Of a stretch of 64,000 bases of DNA, positions 7,883-19,684 are shown one piece after another. Positions within the stretch are counted from its first letter, which is position 1. Each line of letters starts with the position of its first letter. Source of the stretch: Roseiconus lacunae (GTDB taxonomy: Bacteria > Planctomycetota > Planctomycetia > Pirellulales > Pirellulaceae); the NCBI RefSeq assembly GCF_008312935.1, contig NZ_VSZO01000001.1, positions 372,001 through 436,000 of the forward strand, read 5' to 3'. Position numbers and translations under genes: made by a program. Below the pieces are notes generated by a model. That model worked only from the letters and a program-made list of their open reading frames with translations, did no database searches and was not told where the DNA came from.

Positions 7883-9892
7883 CTAACGTTGCGTTTCGGC
7901 CAGTCGACGCTTGAGCTTGTGAAACAGCAAATGCTTGTCAATCGGCTTACTCAGGTAATCGGTGTAGCCGGCATTCAGGCATCGCTCCCGATCACTGTCC
8001 ATCGCGTTGGCGGTCAAAGCGATGACGGGACGACTGAACCCCGCTTGTCTCATGTGCCGGACGGCGGTTAAGCCGTCCATTCCAGGCATCTGCATATCCA
8101 TGATGACGGCATCAATCGTCGCCGAATCCGGGTCGTCTAACCATCGCAAGGCCTCCTCGCCATTCTCGCACGTGGCAACGTCACATCCGAATCGTTCAAG
8201 CAAGCGTTGTAGCAGAAATCGAATGTCCGGACGGTCGTCCACGACTAGCACACGCGCATCGAGTCGATCGCCTTCGCGGAAGACGGGAACCGTGTCGATC
8301 GTTCCATCATGTGTTCCCGACGCTGCGAATTCACCGCGCCAATCAATTCGATCTGTAGACTGGGTTCCCACGGGCAACGTGAATCGAAATCGACTCCCTG
8401 CCCCCTCCTCGCTGGCCGCGCTGATTGACCCGCCGAGAACGGTCGCGAGCCGCCGGCAAATGGCAAGGCCAAGCCCCGTGCCCCCAAAGCGACGTGTGAT
8501 AGATCCATCCATTTGTTCGAAAGGCCGGAACAAACGCTCGACGTCTGTTGCTGGGATCCCGATGCCGGTGTCGATGACATCGAACACCATCTCACCTGAC
8601 TCTTGATCGAACGTGGTGACCATTTGCACGCTCCCTTGCGGGGTAAATTTAATGGCGTTACCGACTAGATTAATCAACACCTGGCGGACTCGTTTAGCGT
8701 CGGTCACGATCGCTTCGGGAACAGACTCGGTGACTTTGGTTGTCAGCGTGATTCCGCCTTCTTGAGCACGAATCGTCATCAGGTCAACAACTTCGCCGAT
8801 TAATGCCTTTGGGTCAAAGGCGACCGCATCAGTTTCAAATTGCCCTGCCTCGATCTTGGAAAGGTCCAAGATATCGTTGATCAACGTCAGCAAGAATTCG
8901 CCGTTGCGACGAATCGTTTCGACATGCCTCCGGTCTTCGTCGCTGTGCAACTCGATCAGGTCGAGGTAACCGAGAATCGCGGTCATCGGCGAGCGAATCT
9001 CGTGGCTAACATTGGCGAGAAACTCATCCTTTCGTCGATTCGCCTGAGCCAACTGAATCGCCGTTTGTTGCAACTTGCTTTCAAGTTGACGCTGTTGCGT
9101 GATATCGGTGTTTGTGCCAAACCACCGGAGAACGCGCCCCTTGCTATCCCGAATCGGAATCGCTCGCGAAAGAAACCAACGATAGTCGCCATTAGCCGAT
9201 CGCAGGGGAAAAGTGTCTTCCCAGGTTTCGCCGGTACGAAAACAATGGCTGATTTTTTCGACGACGCGACCGACATGGTCGGGATGATGCACCGCTTGCC
9301 ATCCCCACCCCTTCATCTGCTCTAGCGTCGTCCCGGTATACTCATACCACCGCCGGTTGTACCAAACGATCGATCCGTCGCGATCGGCCATCCAAGCAAA
9401 CTGAGACATATTATCGGCAAGATCGCGAAACCGCTCTTCGCTTTCACGCAGAGCTTCCTCGGCGGCTTTACGGTTGCTGATATCGGTGAATAACAAAGCC
9501 ACCCGGCGCTGTTCCGGGGCGCCGATTCGAAACGCATCGACCTCGAACCAACGTCCCATCGCTTCGGAGCGATCGACGAAGTGTTCCGATTTGCCCGTCA
9601 TCGCGATCCGGCCATAACGTTCGGGCCAAGTCGATTCTAGGTTCGGGACCAGTTCGCGGGCCGTCTTCCCCACCGCATCGACCAGGCCGGTGTGTCGCTC
9701 GAATACTGGGTTGACCTCTAAAAATCGATAATCCACCCCCACGCCGTCGTCATCGAAGAAAACTTCCATGACGCAAAAGCCCTGATCGATCAGGTTGGCA
9801 AGCCGGTGATAGCGGTCCTCGGTCTCTCGCTGACTCCGATCGATCGCTTTACCGGGAAGTGATTCGCTTTTTCGACCAGATCCATCGTTCAT
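7883..9892 (-). CDS. PAS-PAS hybrid sensor histidine kinase with receiver domain
   Basis: Cytoplasmic hybrid sensor kinase, 669 residues from the ATG at 9892 (the frame also opens at GTG 9943). Counting from 9943, the order is PAS (about 45-160), PAS of the PAS_3/PAC kind (170-288), HisKA with phospho-acceptor His314 in NVSHEIRSPM, HATPase_c with the N box (LINLVGNAIKFTP), G1 (DTGIGI) and GGTGLGLAIC, then a receiver with VIMDMQMPGMDG, the Asp near 610, and the conserved Thr and Lys (ALTANAM, LSKP). No membrane segment. Phosphate would move from His314 to the receiver Asp; no output domain is attached, so an Hpt partner or regulator must be elsewhere. It is upstream of the peptide/hydroxylase pair on the same strand, 435 bp away; a link is possible only. 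Confidence 0.93.
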   Translation of the reverse strand: MNDGSGRKSESLPGKAIDRSQRETEDRYHRLANLIDQGFCVMEVFFDDDGVGVDYRFLEVNPVFERHTGLVDAVGKTARELVPNLESTWPERYGRIAMTGKSEHFVDRSEAMGRWFEVDAFRIGAPEQRRVALLFTDISNRKAAEEALRESEERFRDLADNMSQFAWMADRDGSIVWYNRRWYEYTGTTLEQMKGWGWQAVHHPDHVGRVVEKISHCFRTGETWEDTFPLRSANGDYRWFLSRAIPIRDSKGRVLRWFGTNTDITQQRQLESKLQQTAIQLAQANRRKDEFLANVSHEIRSPMTAILGYLDLIELHSDEDRRHVETIRRNGEFLLTLINDILDLSKIEAGQFETDAVAFDPKALIGEVVDLMTIRAQEGGITLTTKVTESVPEAIVTDAKRVRQVLINLVGNAIKFTPQGSVQMVTTFDQESGEMVFDVIDTGIGIPATDVERLFRPFEQMDGSITRRFGGTGLGLAICRRLATVLGGSISAASEEGAGSRFRFTLPVGTQSTDRIDWRGEFAASGTHDGTIDTVPVFREGDRLDARVLVVDDRPDIRFLLQRLLERFGCDVATCENGEEALRWLDDPDSATIDAVIMDMQMPGMDGLTAVRHMRQAGFSRPVIALTANAMDSDRERCLNAGYTDYLSKPIDKHLLFHKLKRRLAETQR

Positions 9893-10395
9893 TGCCCAGC
9901 ACCCCAGTGGACTTAACACACCCCGTCTTGTTCGATCGATCACTTTCGATCGGGCGTTTTCCGATCACAAGACCTGAAGCTTTGTTGTGCGGAGCATTGC
10001 CGAACAACGTAAAGCCGCAAAATTGTATCAGCGTCCGGCACAACGGGGGCTTCCCAACGAGCCTCTTCGGCTGGAATTCGAAGGGAAATCCACCGCACAC
10101 ATGTCTGGCGACGAACCCATCAATACAATCGAGATGTTGGGCCAATCAACCGGTCGGCGGGTAACAGCCATCGTCTTTTCGACGCAGCCGTAGCGATCGC
10201 TTTGGGTGCCCCCTAGAGACAAAATTAGATTTGCGACGTCGTGGATTCCGCCGAGGCTTTCAGCAATCCGACGGCGGCAAGCTGAAACTTTCGGCAAGTT
10301 CCCCTGCCCGGAATCACGACGAATCACCACATCATCGCGAGAGGTTTAGGCGTTTGTTCGCATCGTTTCTTGCCACGGCCTTATGATGCTGACTC
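9893..10395. other. intergenic, no gene seen
   Basis: About 500 bases between the histidine kinase start and the end of the enolase-superfamily gene. Short frames on both strands (for example at 9987 and 10028) have arginine/serine-rich, non-domain translations. I see no tRNA, terminator with a T-run, or clear operator. Confidence 0.5.
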
Positions 10396-11496
10396 TTAGC
10401 AACGCCAAACCGGATCTCCCAAGACGTCGAACTTGGGTATGATCCCAAGGCCGGGCTCGGTCGATGCAGACATGCGTCCGTCGACTCGTTGTGGGGCGCC
10501 GCTGGCGATCGACTTGGTGACATAGCTATTGAAGTCTGTCGAGGTAAACCGGTACTCCGTTGGCGTACTGTGCGCCAAGTGGGCAATCGCCGCGGTGATG
10601 ATGTCACCTCCCCAACTGTCTTCAAGTGTCATCGCGATACCGAGTTCGACACACAGGTCACGGGCTTGGCGCGCTTTGGTTAGGCCACCGAACTTGCTGA
10701 TTTTGATGTTCACGACATCCATCGCTTGATCGGCAGCACCTCTTAAGATCGCGCCGATTGAATCGATGACTTCGTCGAGCACGAAGGGCAGATTGGTGTG
10801 CCGACGAATGCTCAGGCATTGCTCGTAGGATGCACAAGGCTGTTCAAAATAGACATCGATATCACGGACCGCATCCGCGACTCGCATCGCTTCGTGCATC
10901 AGCCATCCGGTGTTCGCATCGGCGACTAACTTGTCTCCCGGTTGCAGCACATCGGCGACCGCGCGAATGCGATCGATGTCGTCGTTGGCGTCTCCGCCGA
11001 CCTTGAGCTGAAACCTGCGGTAACCTTCCTCTCGATAGCTTTGGACGTTCGCGGCCATTTCGTCCGCCGGTCGTTGCGAGATCGCCCGATAAAGTAAGAC
11101 GTCGTCGTCATAGCGTCCTCCCAACAAGGAACAGACCGGCAGCTGTGCCGCCTTGCCAAGGATATCCCAACACGCCATATCGATTGCGGATTTGACGTAA
11201 GGGTGACCTTTCATCGTGTAGTCCATCAACCGATTGAGTGCCGTCAGTTCGGTCGGGTTCGCGCCGATGATAGCCGGTGCGAGTTGCTCAATTCCGGCGC
11301 GGGCCCCGGCGGCGTAGGCCGGCAGATAGACCGGGCCGAGCGGACAGACTTCGCCGAATCCGCTGATGCCCGCATCGGTTTCGACCTGGACCACCGTGGA
11401 GTCAAACACATCGACGCTTTTCCCTTCTGACCAACTGTAGTTGCCTTCGTGAAGCGGTAAGTCGACTTGGTAGACACTCAATCCCGTAATTTTCAT
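10396..11496 (-). CDS. enolase superfamily dehydratase/racemase (cis-3-hydroxyproline dehydratase-like)
   Basis: A 366-residue mandelate racemase/muconate lactonizing enzyme family protein, complete in length. Seen: capping domain at residues 1-120, then the barrel with the catalytic Lys in RFQLKVGG, metal ligands in [13 protein letters not shown] and VLDEVID, and the second catalytic Lys in NIKISKFGG. Acid/base Lys on both faces place it in the MLE subgroup, which includes proline-derivative racemases and dehydratases. The stretches [15 protein letters not shown] and [17 protein letters not shown] recall cis-3-hydroxy-L-proline dehydratases as I remember them; substrate remains inference. 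AGGA stands 9 nt before the ATG. It is followed on the same strand by nothing close, and the upstream secreted peptidase gene is 42 bp away, so the two may be cotranscribed. Confidence 0.8.
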   Translation of the reverse strand: MKITGLSVYQVDLPLHEGNYSWSEGKSVDVFDSTVVQVETDAGISGFGEVCPLGPVYLPAYAAGARAGIEQLAPAIIGANPTELTALNRLMDYTMKGHPYVKSAIDMACWDILGKAAQLPVCSLLGGRYDDDVLLYRAISQRPADEMAANVQSYREEGYRRFQLKVGGDANDDIDRIRAVADVLQPGDKLVADANTGWLMHEAMRVADAVRDIDVYFEQPCASYEQCLSIRRHTNLPFVLDEVIDSIGAILRGAADQAMDVVNIKISKFGGLTKARQARDLCVELGIAMTLEDSWGGDIITAAIAHLAHSTPTEYRFTSTDFNSYVTKSIASGAPQRVDGRMSASTEPGLGIIPKFDVLGDPVWRC

Positions 11497-11538
11497 GATG
11501 ATGATCCTGGCCGAAACAAAGTTTGGTGCGTCGTGGTG

Positions 11539-12315
11539 CTACTGATTCCAAAGTCGCGTCAATACGCGATACCCTTGCGGGTCATGTCGGACCAGTTCGC
11601 CATGGTCGAAAGGAAAAAAATCGTTCCGTGCGAAAAGCGATTCTGAAAGTTCAGCGAAGTACTCTTTGGCATTTGTCATCGCGTAAGATTTTGTGATCTT
11701 ACCGTCATGCCGAGCAACAGCGTCGTAGGTCCCCGCATCACGAGCCTGCCGAAAAACACGCTCGATTTCCGGATGCTCAAAGCCCAGAACTTGGTCGTGA
11801 TAGGCATGCGCCAACTCGTGCAATAGCAGGGCAGGCATTCGCTTTATCTCCGCATCGATCTTTGCCGTGTTGGTGAATTCAATACAGCGATGAAGCTCAG
11901 GGGCGCGGCCATTGGCTTGTAGCCACCTTGCCGACGGATGGTATTCACCGGTCGCGCCAAATCCTTCGTAAGGTGGCGAAAGCCAAATGGTGACGTGTGA
12001 AATTTGCTTGAGCGATCCCGGCGGTAGGATTCGCTTGACCAATTCAATCTGGTCGGCAAACTTCATGACCGCATGCTCGGTTTGTTGACGGTCTTCGTCA
12101 AGCAGCCGCTCACTGATCTGAAAGCCCCAGCCTTGAACGATTCGAGGTTGATACCCATCGACTTTGGCCGGTAGCTCGGTGACGTCGGGCAACGACTTTG
12201 GTGGATCGACCGCGGTCGCGTGCCTGGACAAACCAATCAGGACAATCGCCAACGGTGAAAGCACCACGACACAAATCTGTGCGGCGAATCTTCGCTGCGA
12301 TAAGAATTCAATCAC
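11539..12315 (-). CDS. secreted zinc metallopeptidase-like protein
   Basis: 258 residues from a GTG start. A basic N-terminus and hydrophobic stretch (about 12-33, ending SRHATA) look like a signal peptide. The motif LLLHELAHAYHDQ near residues 163-175 is a HExxH zinc site, and MTNAKEYFAELSESLFARNDFFPF downstream supplies the third ligand Glu in the style of anthrax-lethal-factor-like (ATLF/M34) domains. It would act outside the cytoplasm, but the substrate is unknown. It sits immediately upstream of the enolase-superfamily gene on the same strand. Alternatives: an inactive wall-binding relative; however, all expected ligands are present. Confidence 0.7.
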   Translation of the reverse strand: MIEFLSQRRFAAQICVVVLSPLAIVLIGLSRHATAVDPPKSLPDVTELPAKVDGYQPRIVQGWGFQISERLLDEDRQQTEHAVMKFADQIELVKRILPPGSLKQISHVTIWLSPPYEGFGATGEYHPSARWLQANGRAPELHRCIEFTNTAKIDAEIKRMPALLLHELAHAYHDQVLGFEHPEIERVFRQARDAGTYDAVARHDGKITKSYAMTNAKEYFAELSESLFARNDFFPFDHGELVRHDPQGYRVLTRLWNQ

Positions 12316-12785
12316 GGAAACTCATCAGACGTTACGGGACATCACCCTGGCCGCGCGGGATTGGGCCATCCGGTGCGTCGGAGGTAATAACCGGGGTGCT
12401 ACTACGACATTAAAGTCCCGACTATAGGCCAATTCGACCGTCGTCGCGAGCGAGTCAATACGAGGGCGGCAATGTCCGCCTTGGGTCACCACAATGCCCA
12501 ACAAGCCGAGCAAGCGGTACCCCCACCGGATATCCCCCCATGCATCAAACGCCAGCCGCTGGCAACGACCTAAGCGGCAAGTCGCTAGTGTGGAGGCCAA
12601 ACGTTGCTACCGCAGCAGGCAGACGCTAGGCGAGACTTCTTGCGAAGTATTGGACAAGAGAACTTCACGTCCAACAGCACGTGATGTTTCGTACCAAATT
12701 TGACTCGACACGCTCTTAGATGCTGCATCTGGTCGACGCGATGGTCTTCCCATTCCGTTTCATCTTGCAGAAATTTCTTGCACTC

Positions 12786-12803
12786 TTACTACAAGCATGG
12801 TAA
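12786..12803 (+). promoter_or_regulatory. BlaI-type operator-like site 1
   Basis: TTACTACAAGCATGGTAA, imperfect inverted repeat sharing the TTACTAC half-site and spacing with a second site 32 bases downstream, just before the BlaI-family gene. Likely an autoregulatory operator. Confidence 0.5.
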
Positions 12804-12817
12804 CACTGAGCCCCGAA

Positions 12818-12835
12818 TTACTACGGGCGTAGTCA
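12818..12835 (+). promoter_or_regulatory. BlaI-type operator-like site 2
   Basis: TTACTACGGGCGTAGTCA, containing the perfect inverted repeat ACTACG-GG-CGTAGT (12820-12833). It ends 13 bases before the GTG start of the BlaI-family gene, so a bound repressor would block transcription of the blaI-M56 operon. Confidence 0.65.
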
Positions 12836-12848
12836 CGGGAGGCCACAT

Positions 12849-13268
12849 GTGAACGATCAGAGCAAAATCCACATCACCGACGCCGAATGGGGAGTGATGG
12901 AAGGCGTTTGGCGGGCCGACGACCAAACCGCGGGTGATGTGCTGGCCGGCGTGACGGCCAAAAAACGTAGCCACCGAACACTTCGAACGTTACTCGCAAG
13001 GCTTGTCGAAAAAGGGGCGGTCAAGGTGCGCGTCGATGGATCGCAGTACCGTTATACGGCTGCCGTGACTCGTGAAGCATGCATCAGGTCGGCTGCCCGG
13101 TCATTTGCAGAACGCTTCTTCAACGGCAATGTGCATTCTCTGCTTTCTCATTTCGTTGAATACGAATCACTCACCGACGAAGAAGTTCAACAACTTCGTC
13201 GGCGACTGGCATCACGGGAAACCAAAACGACAGCCGAGCGATCTCGCAAATCAGGCAAAAACAAATGA
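12849..13268 (+). CDS. BlaI/MecI/CopY family transcriptional repressor
   Basis: A 139-residue winged-helix repressor; BlaI relatives bind DNA as dimers and are inactivated by cleavage when a partner M56 sensor protease is triggered. Seen: EWGVMEGVWRADDQTAGDVLAG and SHRTLRTLLARLVEKGAVKVRVDGSQYRYTA, the helix-turn-helix and wing of the family, then the C-terminal dimerisation helices (SLLSHFVEYESLTDEEVQQLRR). The start is GTG with GGGAGG 6 nt upstream. The stop codon overlaps the start of the M56 gene (ATGA), so the two are translationally coupled. Two operator-like sites lie in the 60 bases upstream. In planctomycetes such pairs are numerous and most are not linked to beta-lactam resistance. 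Confidence 0.93.
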   Translation: MNDQSKIHITDAEWGVMEGVWRADDQTAGDVLAGVTAKKRSHRTLRTLLARLVEKGAVKVRVDGSQYRYTAAVTREACIRSAARSFAERFFNGNVHSLLSHFVEYESLTDEEVQQLRRRLASRETKTTAERSRKSGKNK

Positions 13269-15913
13269 CGCATCTGCAAGAGCAAGCTTCGATGCTATCG
13301 ACCGTCGAAGCTGACGTTTGGGCGGGACTGCTATGGCGAACAACCTGGCAGGCAGCGGTGCTGACCGCGATCGTACTGATCCTTACTCGTGGGCTCCGCC
13401 GTTGGATCACGCCGAAATGGCGTTCGAGACTGTGGCTCATTCCTGCTTGCCGTTTTCTGGTGTTTCTCGTTCCTGCGAGTGCTCTTAGCATGTTTAACCT
13501 ATTCGCATCCGGGCACATCGATCCAAGCCTGGACACCAAAGTGCAGACCGTTCTCAATCCAGGGTCTCACACGCGTACCGAACGCTCAGACTCGGATCTC
13601 GCTATCGCGGCGCTGACCTCACCTTCAAGATCGATCGTCATGACGGAGGAATCGCCAGCGCGGAACTTACAAGCATCTTCGGGTTCGATCATGACATCGA
13701 GATTGAACGAACCTCTGCCAATGCAATGGTTTTCGCCGGCTTTACTCCTGGTCACCGCATGGCTCATCGGATGTTGCTGGGCTGCCATGTGTTGGGCTCG
13801 CTCTCAACTTATGCTCCGAAGAATAGTCGCGAGGGGGCGACCGCTGACCGATTCGAAGCTGCTTCAAATTTGCGACTCGCGTCAGCATTCAATAAGACTG
13901 CGGCGTAAAATTCGCTGTGTGATCGTTGACCAAAACGTTGGGCCTGCCGTCTGCGGCCTGTTTCGCCCCACGATTCTTTTGCCATCAAGGTTGCTTCGCG
14001 ACCTAAGCGACGAACAACTTCACACAATCATCGTGCACGAAATCGAACACGTTCGTCGGTGGGACGGGGTTTGTTGTTCTCTTTGCCGGCTCGTCACGAC
14101 AATCCACTGGTTTAATCCCTTAGCGTACCTAATACAACGCCAGGTCCGCTTTCAAACCGAACTTGCCGTGGATGCGTCGACGATTGCCGTGATTGGCGAA
14201 CGAAATCGTCAACCCTATGGCGAACTACTGATCAAACTCGCACAGCATCCGGCAGGAATTCAGGGGCTCGCTTATATGGCCGCGAGGCGATCGAGCTTAC
14301 ACGCACGAATGGATGAACTTGTCGCCCCGACCGAATCCAACCATTGGCGCACTTCATTCGCTTGTTTCGTCGCGGTTGCCCTCATCGCCTGTGGACTGAC
14401 CAATACCGCATTGACGCAAACGATCGACACGGAAACCAATTCGCTGAACGATCAAAACAGCTCTTCGTCGGTGACAGATCGCAACGAACTGCTTCGGCAA
14501 ATCCATACAACTTCCGGTTGGCGTTTCATTGACGCCGATTTTATCGACAGAATTGAAGGCCGACAGGCCGAACTTCAAGGCGATCCTATCACCGTTCGAG
14601 GGCTTGTGATCGACGAGCAGCAGGATGCCGTCCCGGGTGCCTTCGTCGTCCTTCGGCTTCCGAGCAATTCTTCGATCATGCGTTTGGGAGCCGATGGTCG
14701 CACGAAGGAGGTGTTTGCCGTTGGCTGGACGGATGGCGACGGTCGATTCGCATTTGAAGACCAGCCAACTCCTTGGTTTGAATCAGGGAGTCCACTTCGC
14801 TGGGAGATTTGTGTCTTTGCACCAGGCTATGCCATCGCGGCGCGAACATATCCGTACTTTGACAGCCAAGAGACGCAGGTCACGCTGCGACTAAATCAGG
14901 AACATGAAATCCATGGGACAATCAAAGATGCTGACGGAAATCCGATTGAGCAACTCGAACTCTCACTCTTAGAAATCGTCGATCCTTATCAAAATGCTGC
15001 GATCGAAGTTTCATTTTTGCACAGTGAACTCAACTGCGTCGTTCGGACGGACGACCGAGGTAACTTTCGAATCGGAGGACTACCGAGCCATCGGATTGTC
15101 AGTATCGACCCTGTCGGTTCGACTGCCGCCGCTCGCGTGATCCGCGTTGCGACATCAACCGATCTCGCAACTTGGCGCATGATTGCCGAAGGGCGACCGC
15201 GATCCAGTTTGGTGTATCCGTACTATCAGCCCACGTTTGAAATTCCACTTCAACGCAACACTGCTGATCGGACCGCTGCAAACTCTGTTGCACTCGATGG
15301 TGGGACAGATCAGGCGTCCGCTCGCACGGTCACGGTTCATGTCGTCAACGCCGAAACCGGAGATGGTGTGCAAGGCGTCGGCGTCGGCTGGAGAGCCCCT
15401 CGCAACGGAAGGATTCGAATTAGCCCCGGAATGGCATCAACTAACAGAGAGGGAATTGCAGAGCTGAGGATTCCTTCGAAGTCGACGGACATCTACATCG
15501 GCGGACGGTGTTATGGATTCGTGACCCATTACGATCGGCTAACGACGAATCCGGACGAGTACACGCCGGCACTGGAACAAAGCGAATGGTTGCAGACGAT
15601 CGAGCAAGGCAACGAGGATCTTGAAGTATCGTTCGAGCTTCGCCCGGTCGCCCCGTTGCAGATAAAGGTGCAAAACGAGGATGGCACTCCGGCGGAAGCA
15701 GAAATACGGATTCTTCGTCGAGGCTGGGAACGCCGCAGTTGGATGCCGCCATTTTTCTCAAACAAGCAAGGCCAAGCAACGATCCCAGTCCGACCTGTGA
15801 TGTTTGATATCGATATCGTTGCGACAACGAAAAATGGATTGCAAGGCATCCGATCACTTCAGTTGTCGAGGGAATTCCAACAGCCTGACATAGCGACGAT
15901 CATCGTCAAATAG
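13265..15913 (+). CDS. M56 (BlaR1-like) sensor protease with carboxypeptidase-regulatory-like repeats
   Basis: An 882-residue membrane zinc protease. The N-terminal ~300 residues form the M56 domain: helices at about 25-42, 58-80 and 158-178, then the zinc motif IIVHEIEHVRRWDG at 256-268 and the downstream NPLAYLIQRQVRFQTELAVDA segment with the third ligand Glu. A hydrophobic helix near 365-380 leads to an extracytoplasmic part of about 500 residues. That part lacks the SxxK/KTG motifs of a penicillin-binding sensor domain and instead shows repeated beta-rich units of carboxypeptidase-regulatory type (PITVRGLVIDEQQDAVPGAFVVL; HEIHGTIKDADGNPIEQLELSL; LQIKVQNEDGTPAEAEIRI). It should cleave the upstream repressor on an extracellular cue, but the cue is unknown. 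Confidence 0.88.
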   Translation: MTHLQEQASMLSTVEADVWAGLLWRTTWQAAVLTAIVLILTRGLRRWITPKWRSRLWLIPACRFLVFLVPASALSMFNLFASGHIDPSLDTKVQTVLNPGSHTRTERSDSDLAIAALTSPSRSIVMTEESPARNLQASSGSIMTSRLNEPLPMQWFSPALLLVTAWLIGCCWAAMCWARSQLMLRRIVARGRPLTDSKLLQICDSRQHSIRLRRKIRCVIVDQNVGPAVCGLFRPTILLPSRLLRDLSDEQLHTIIVHEIEHVRRWDGVCCSLCRLVTTIHWFNPLAYLIQRQVRFQTELAVDASTIAVIGERNRQPYGELLIKLAQHPAGIQGLAYMAARRSSLHARMDELVAPTESNHWRTSFACFVAVALIACGLTNTALTQTIDTETNSLNDQNSSSSVTDRNELLRQIHTTSGWRFIDADFIDRIEGRQAELQGDPITVRGLVIDEQQDAVPGAFVVLRLPSNSSIMRLGADGRTKEVFAVGWTDGDGRFAFEDQPTPWFESGSPLRWEICVFAPGYAIAARTYPYFDSQETQVTLRLNQEHEIHGTIKDADGNPIEQLELSLLEIVDPYQNAAIEVSFLHSELNCVVRTDDRGNFRIGGLPSHRIVSIDPVGSTAAARVIRVATSTDLATWRMIAEGRPRSSLVYPYYQPTFEIPLQRNTADRTAANSVALDGGTDQASARTVTVHVVNAETGDGVQGVGVGWRAPRNGRIRISPGMASTNREGIAELRIPSKSTDIYIGGRCYGFVTHYDRLTTNPDEYTPALEQSEWLQTIEQGNEDLEVSFELRPVAPLQIKVQNEDGTPAEAEIRILRRGWERRSWMPPFFSNKQGQATIPVRPVMFDIDIVATTKNGLQGIRSLQLSREFQQPDIATIIVK

Positions 15914-16164
15914 AGCAACGCTCGGATCTGAAAAACTGAGTTTCCTAATTCAAGAGGACGCCCACAATGCTATCCGTGGCGAGGTGGAACTTGATTCGAC
16001 CTCGGGACTGGCTGCGGCGAGGCTTTCCGGCTTCGCCGTTGGACGCGGAGTTGGGAATCCTCTTGATGCCTTCAGGGAATCGTTTTCAGCGGCGGCGCAT
16101 TGCTGGCGGTTCACCGAAGGCGGTTCATTCAACTGGGCTTTGTCGCTGCCTTCGATTCCGAGGT

Positions 16165-17891
<1,727 letters not shown>

Positions 17892-19262
17892 ATGTCAAAT
17901 GCGTCTCGTCTGAACCGTCGTCGCTTCCTTCAATCCACCTCCGCCCTGGCCGGTGCCGGTGTTTTTGCCGGAACAAGCAACTTCACATTGGCTCAGGATT
18001 CACCCAACGAGCGTCCCGTCTTTGCAACCATTGGATTGCGCAACCAGGGCTGGACGATCACCAACAAGTCGACCAAGTTCGCCGACTTTGCCGCTTTCGC
18101 CGATGTCGATGCCAACGTCCTTGGCAGCGTCAATGGAAAGCTCAAGGAGAAAACTGGTAAAGCGGCCGATGGCTACAGCGACTACCGCAAGGTGCTTGAA
18201 CGAGACGACATCGACGCGGTGATGATCGCCACGCCGGACCACTGGCACACCAAGATTTCTGTGGAGGCGATGCTAGCCGGAAAGGACGTGTACTGCGAAA
18301 AACCGCTCACGCTGACGATCGCCGAAGGCAAGCTGATTGAAAAGATCGTGAAGCAGACCGGCCGTGTCTTCCAGGTCGGAACGATGCAGCGTACCGAAAA
18401 CAGCCAGCGATTCTTGAAGGCCATCGCGTTGATCCGCGCCGGCCGAATCGGAAAGATTCGAAAGGTGACCTGTGGCATCAACGGTGCGACGGGATCACCT
18501 GAGATCCCCGCGATCGATGTTCCCGAAGGTCTTGACTGGGACATGTGGCTTGGCCCGGCTCCCAAAGTCTCTTATCGGGCATTGCCGGAGATGCGCAAAG
18601 GCTACGGCGGCGGCGTACCGCTTTACACCAATTGCCATTACGCATGGCGAAATTGGTACGAATACTCGGGCGGCCAAATGAACGATTGGGGCGCCCACCA
18701 CGTCGACATTGCGACTTGGGCACTGGGAGCCGATGACTCCGGTCCAAGCAAAATCACGCCGGTAAGCTATTCCCTGCCAGTGGAATACAAAGATGGTTAT
18801 CCCACGGTCGATGACCGTTACAACTCGCCAACAAAGTTCGAAATTCATGCAAACATGCCCGGCGACATCCCGCTGGTCATTACCAGCGAAGGCGACAACG
18901 GGATTCTGTTCGAAGGGACCAAGGGCCGCTTCTTCGTCAATCGGGGCCGTCTGTCCGGCAAGCCGGTCGAAGATCTCGAAAGCAATCCGCTGCCCGAAGG
19001 GGCTGTGGAAGAAGTTTATGGAGGACCGGTGAGTGAAAATCACACCGCCAACTTCATTGCCGCCATGCAATCTCGAGAGCAGCCGATCTCTGACGTGTTT
19101 ACTCACAACCGAATGCTAGAAACATGTCACCTCGCGAACATTGCCATCCGCTTGGGACGCGAGTTGCAGTGGGATCCGGTCAAACGAGAAATCGTTGGCG
19201 ACGACGAAGCCAACGCGTTTTTGGCAAGAGACAGCCGAAAGGGATACGAGATCAACCTGTAG
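17892..19262 (+). CDS. Tat-exported Gfo/Idh/MocA family oxidoreductase
   Basis: 456 residues from the ATG at 17892, which has GAGG in good position; the frame also opens at 17835. The N-terminus NRRRFLQSTSALAGAGVFAG is a twin-arginine signal peptide, so the enzyme is folded with its NAD(P) cofactor before export. Seen: a Rossmann core, the family EKP motif in GKDVYCEKPLTL, and in the second domain a NWYEYSGGQMNDWGAHHVDIATWALG block with the conserved His residues used in catalysis or metal contact. Planctomycetes hold very many secreted paralogues of this kind, probably acting on sugars or inositols released from sulfated polysaccharides; substrate unknown. Confidence 0.92.
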   Translation: MSNASRLNRRRFLQSTSALAGAGVFAGTSNFTLAQDSPNERPVFATIGLRNQGWTITNKSTKFADFAAFADVDANVLGSVNGKLKEKTGKAADGYSDYRKVLERDDIDAVMIATPDHWHTKISVEAMLAGKDVYCEKPLTLTIAEGKLIEKIVKQTGRVFQVGTMQRTENSQRFLKAIALIRAGRIGKIRKVTCGINGATGSPEIPAIDVPEGLDWDMWLGPAPKVSYRALPEMRKGYGGGVPLYTNCHYAWRNWYEYSGGQMNDWGAHHVDIATWALGADDSGPSKITPVSYSLPVEYKDGYPTVDDRYNSPTKFEIHANMPGDIPLVITSEGDNGILFEGTKGRFFVNRGRLSGKPVEDLESNPLPEGAVEEVYGGPVSENHTANFIAAMQSREQPISDVFTHNRMLETCHLANIAIRLGRELQWDPVKREIVGDDEANAFLARDSRKGYEINL

Positions 19263-19684
19263 TCTTGTCCTGCTGAGCGGGTCTGTGTTATTGAGCCGGT
19301 TTTGCACTGGGCCGGCTTTGGCACTAATAGCTTGTTCTTGAAGCGATGTTCCGGCATCATCAACCACTCGCATTAGTCCGCCAGCAACTTGGAAAGTTGA
19401 GCGACATTGTCGCTCAATTCTCCGAATCGCGAGCGTTTCCGCTTTCCACTTCCACAAGGTCGGCTGCGTCGCTCAACAGAGGCGTGGCATAGCTGCTCAC
19501 GGGCCGGTGCAAAGACTTCACGAATTGGTCGACTGCAAGGTCAAGTTCATCTGCTGACCAAGCAAATCGAATCGCTGACCGGCTAAGTAGAAATCAGTGC
19601 AGGCAGCGCCGTCACTGTTTCCGGGGTAAGGGTCAGCCAACGTCACCGCGCAATCGCCCTAAACTCCCTTGGAAGTTCTCGCAA
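19263..19684. other. intergenic, no gene seen
   Basis: About 420 bases between two convergent genes (oxidoreductase on plus, LOG-family gene on minus). A GGTTTTGCACTGGGCCGGCTTTGG-like GC-rich patch follows the oxidoreductase stop but I could not fold it into a convincing terminator. Confidence 0.45.

Larger units (their letters stand above)
12316..12848. other. intergenic with divergent control region
   Basis: 533 bases between the divergent peptidase and BlaI genes. The BlaI-proximal end carries two operator-like sites (listed separately). The remainder shows no gene. Confidence 0.6.
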
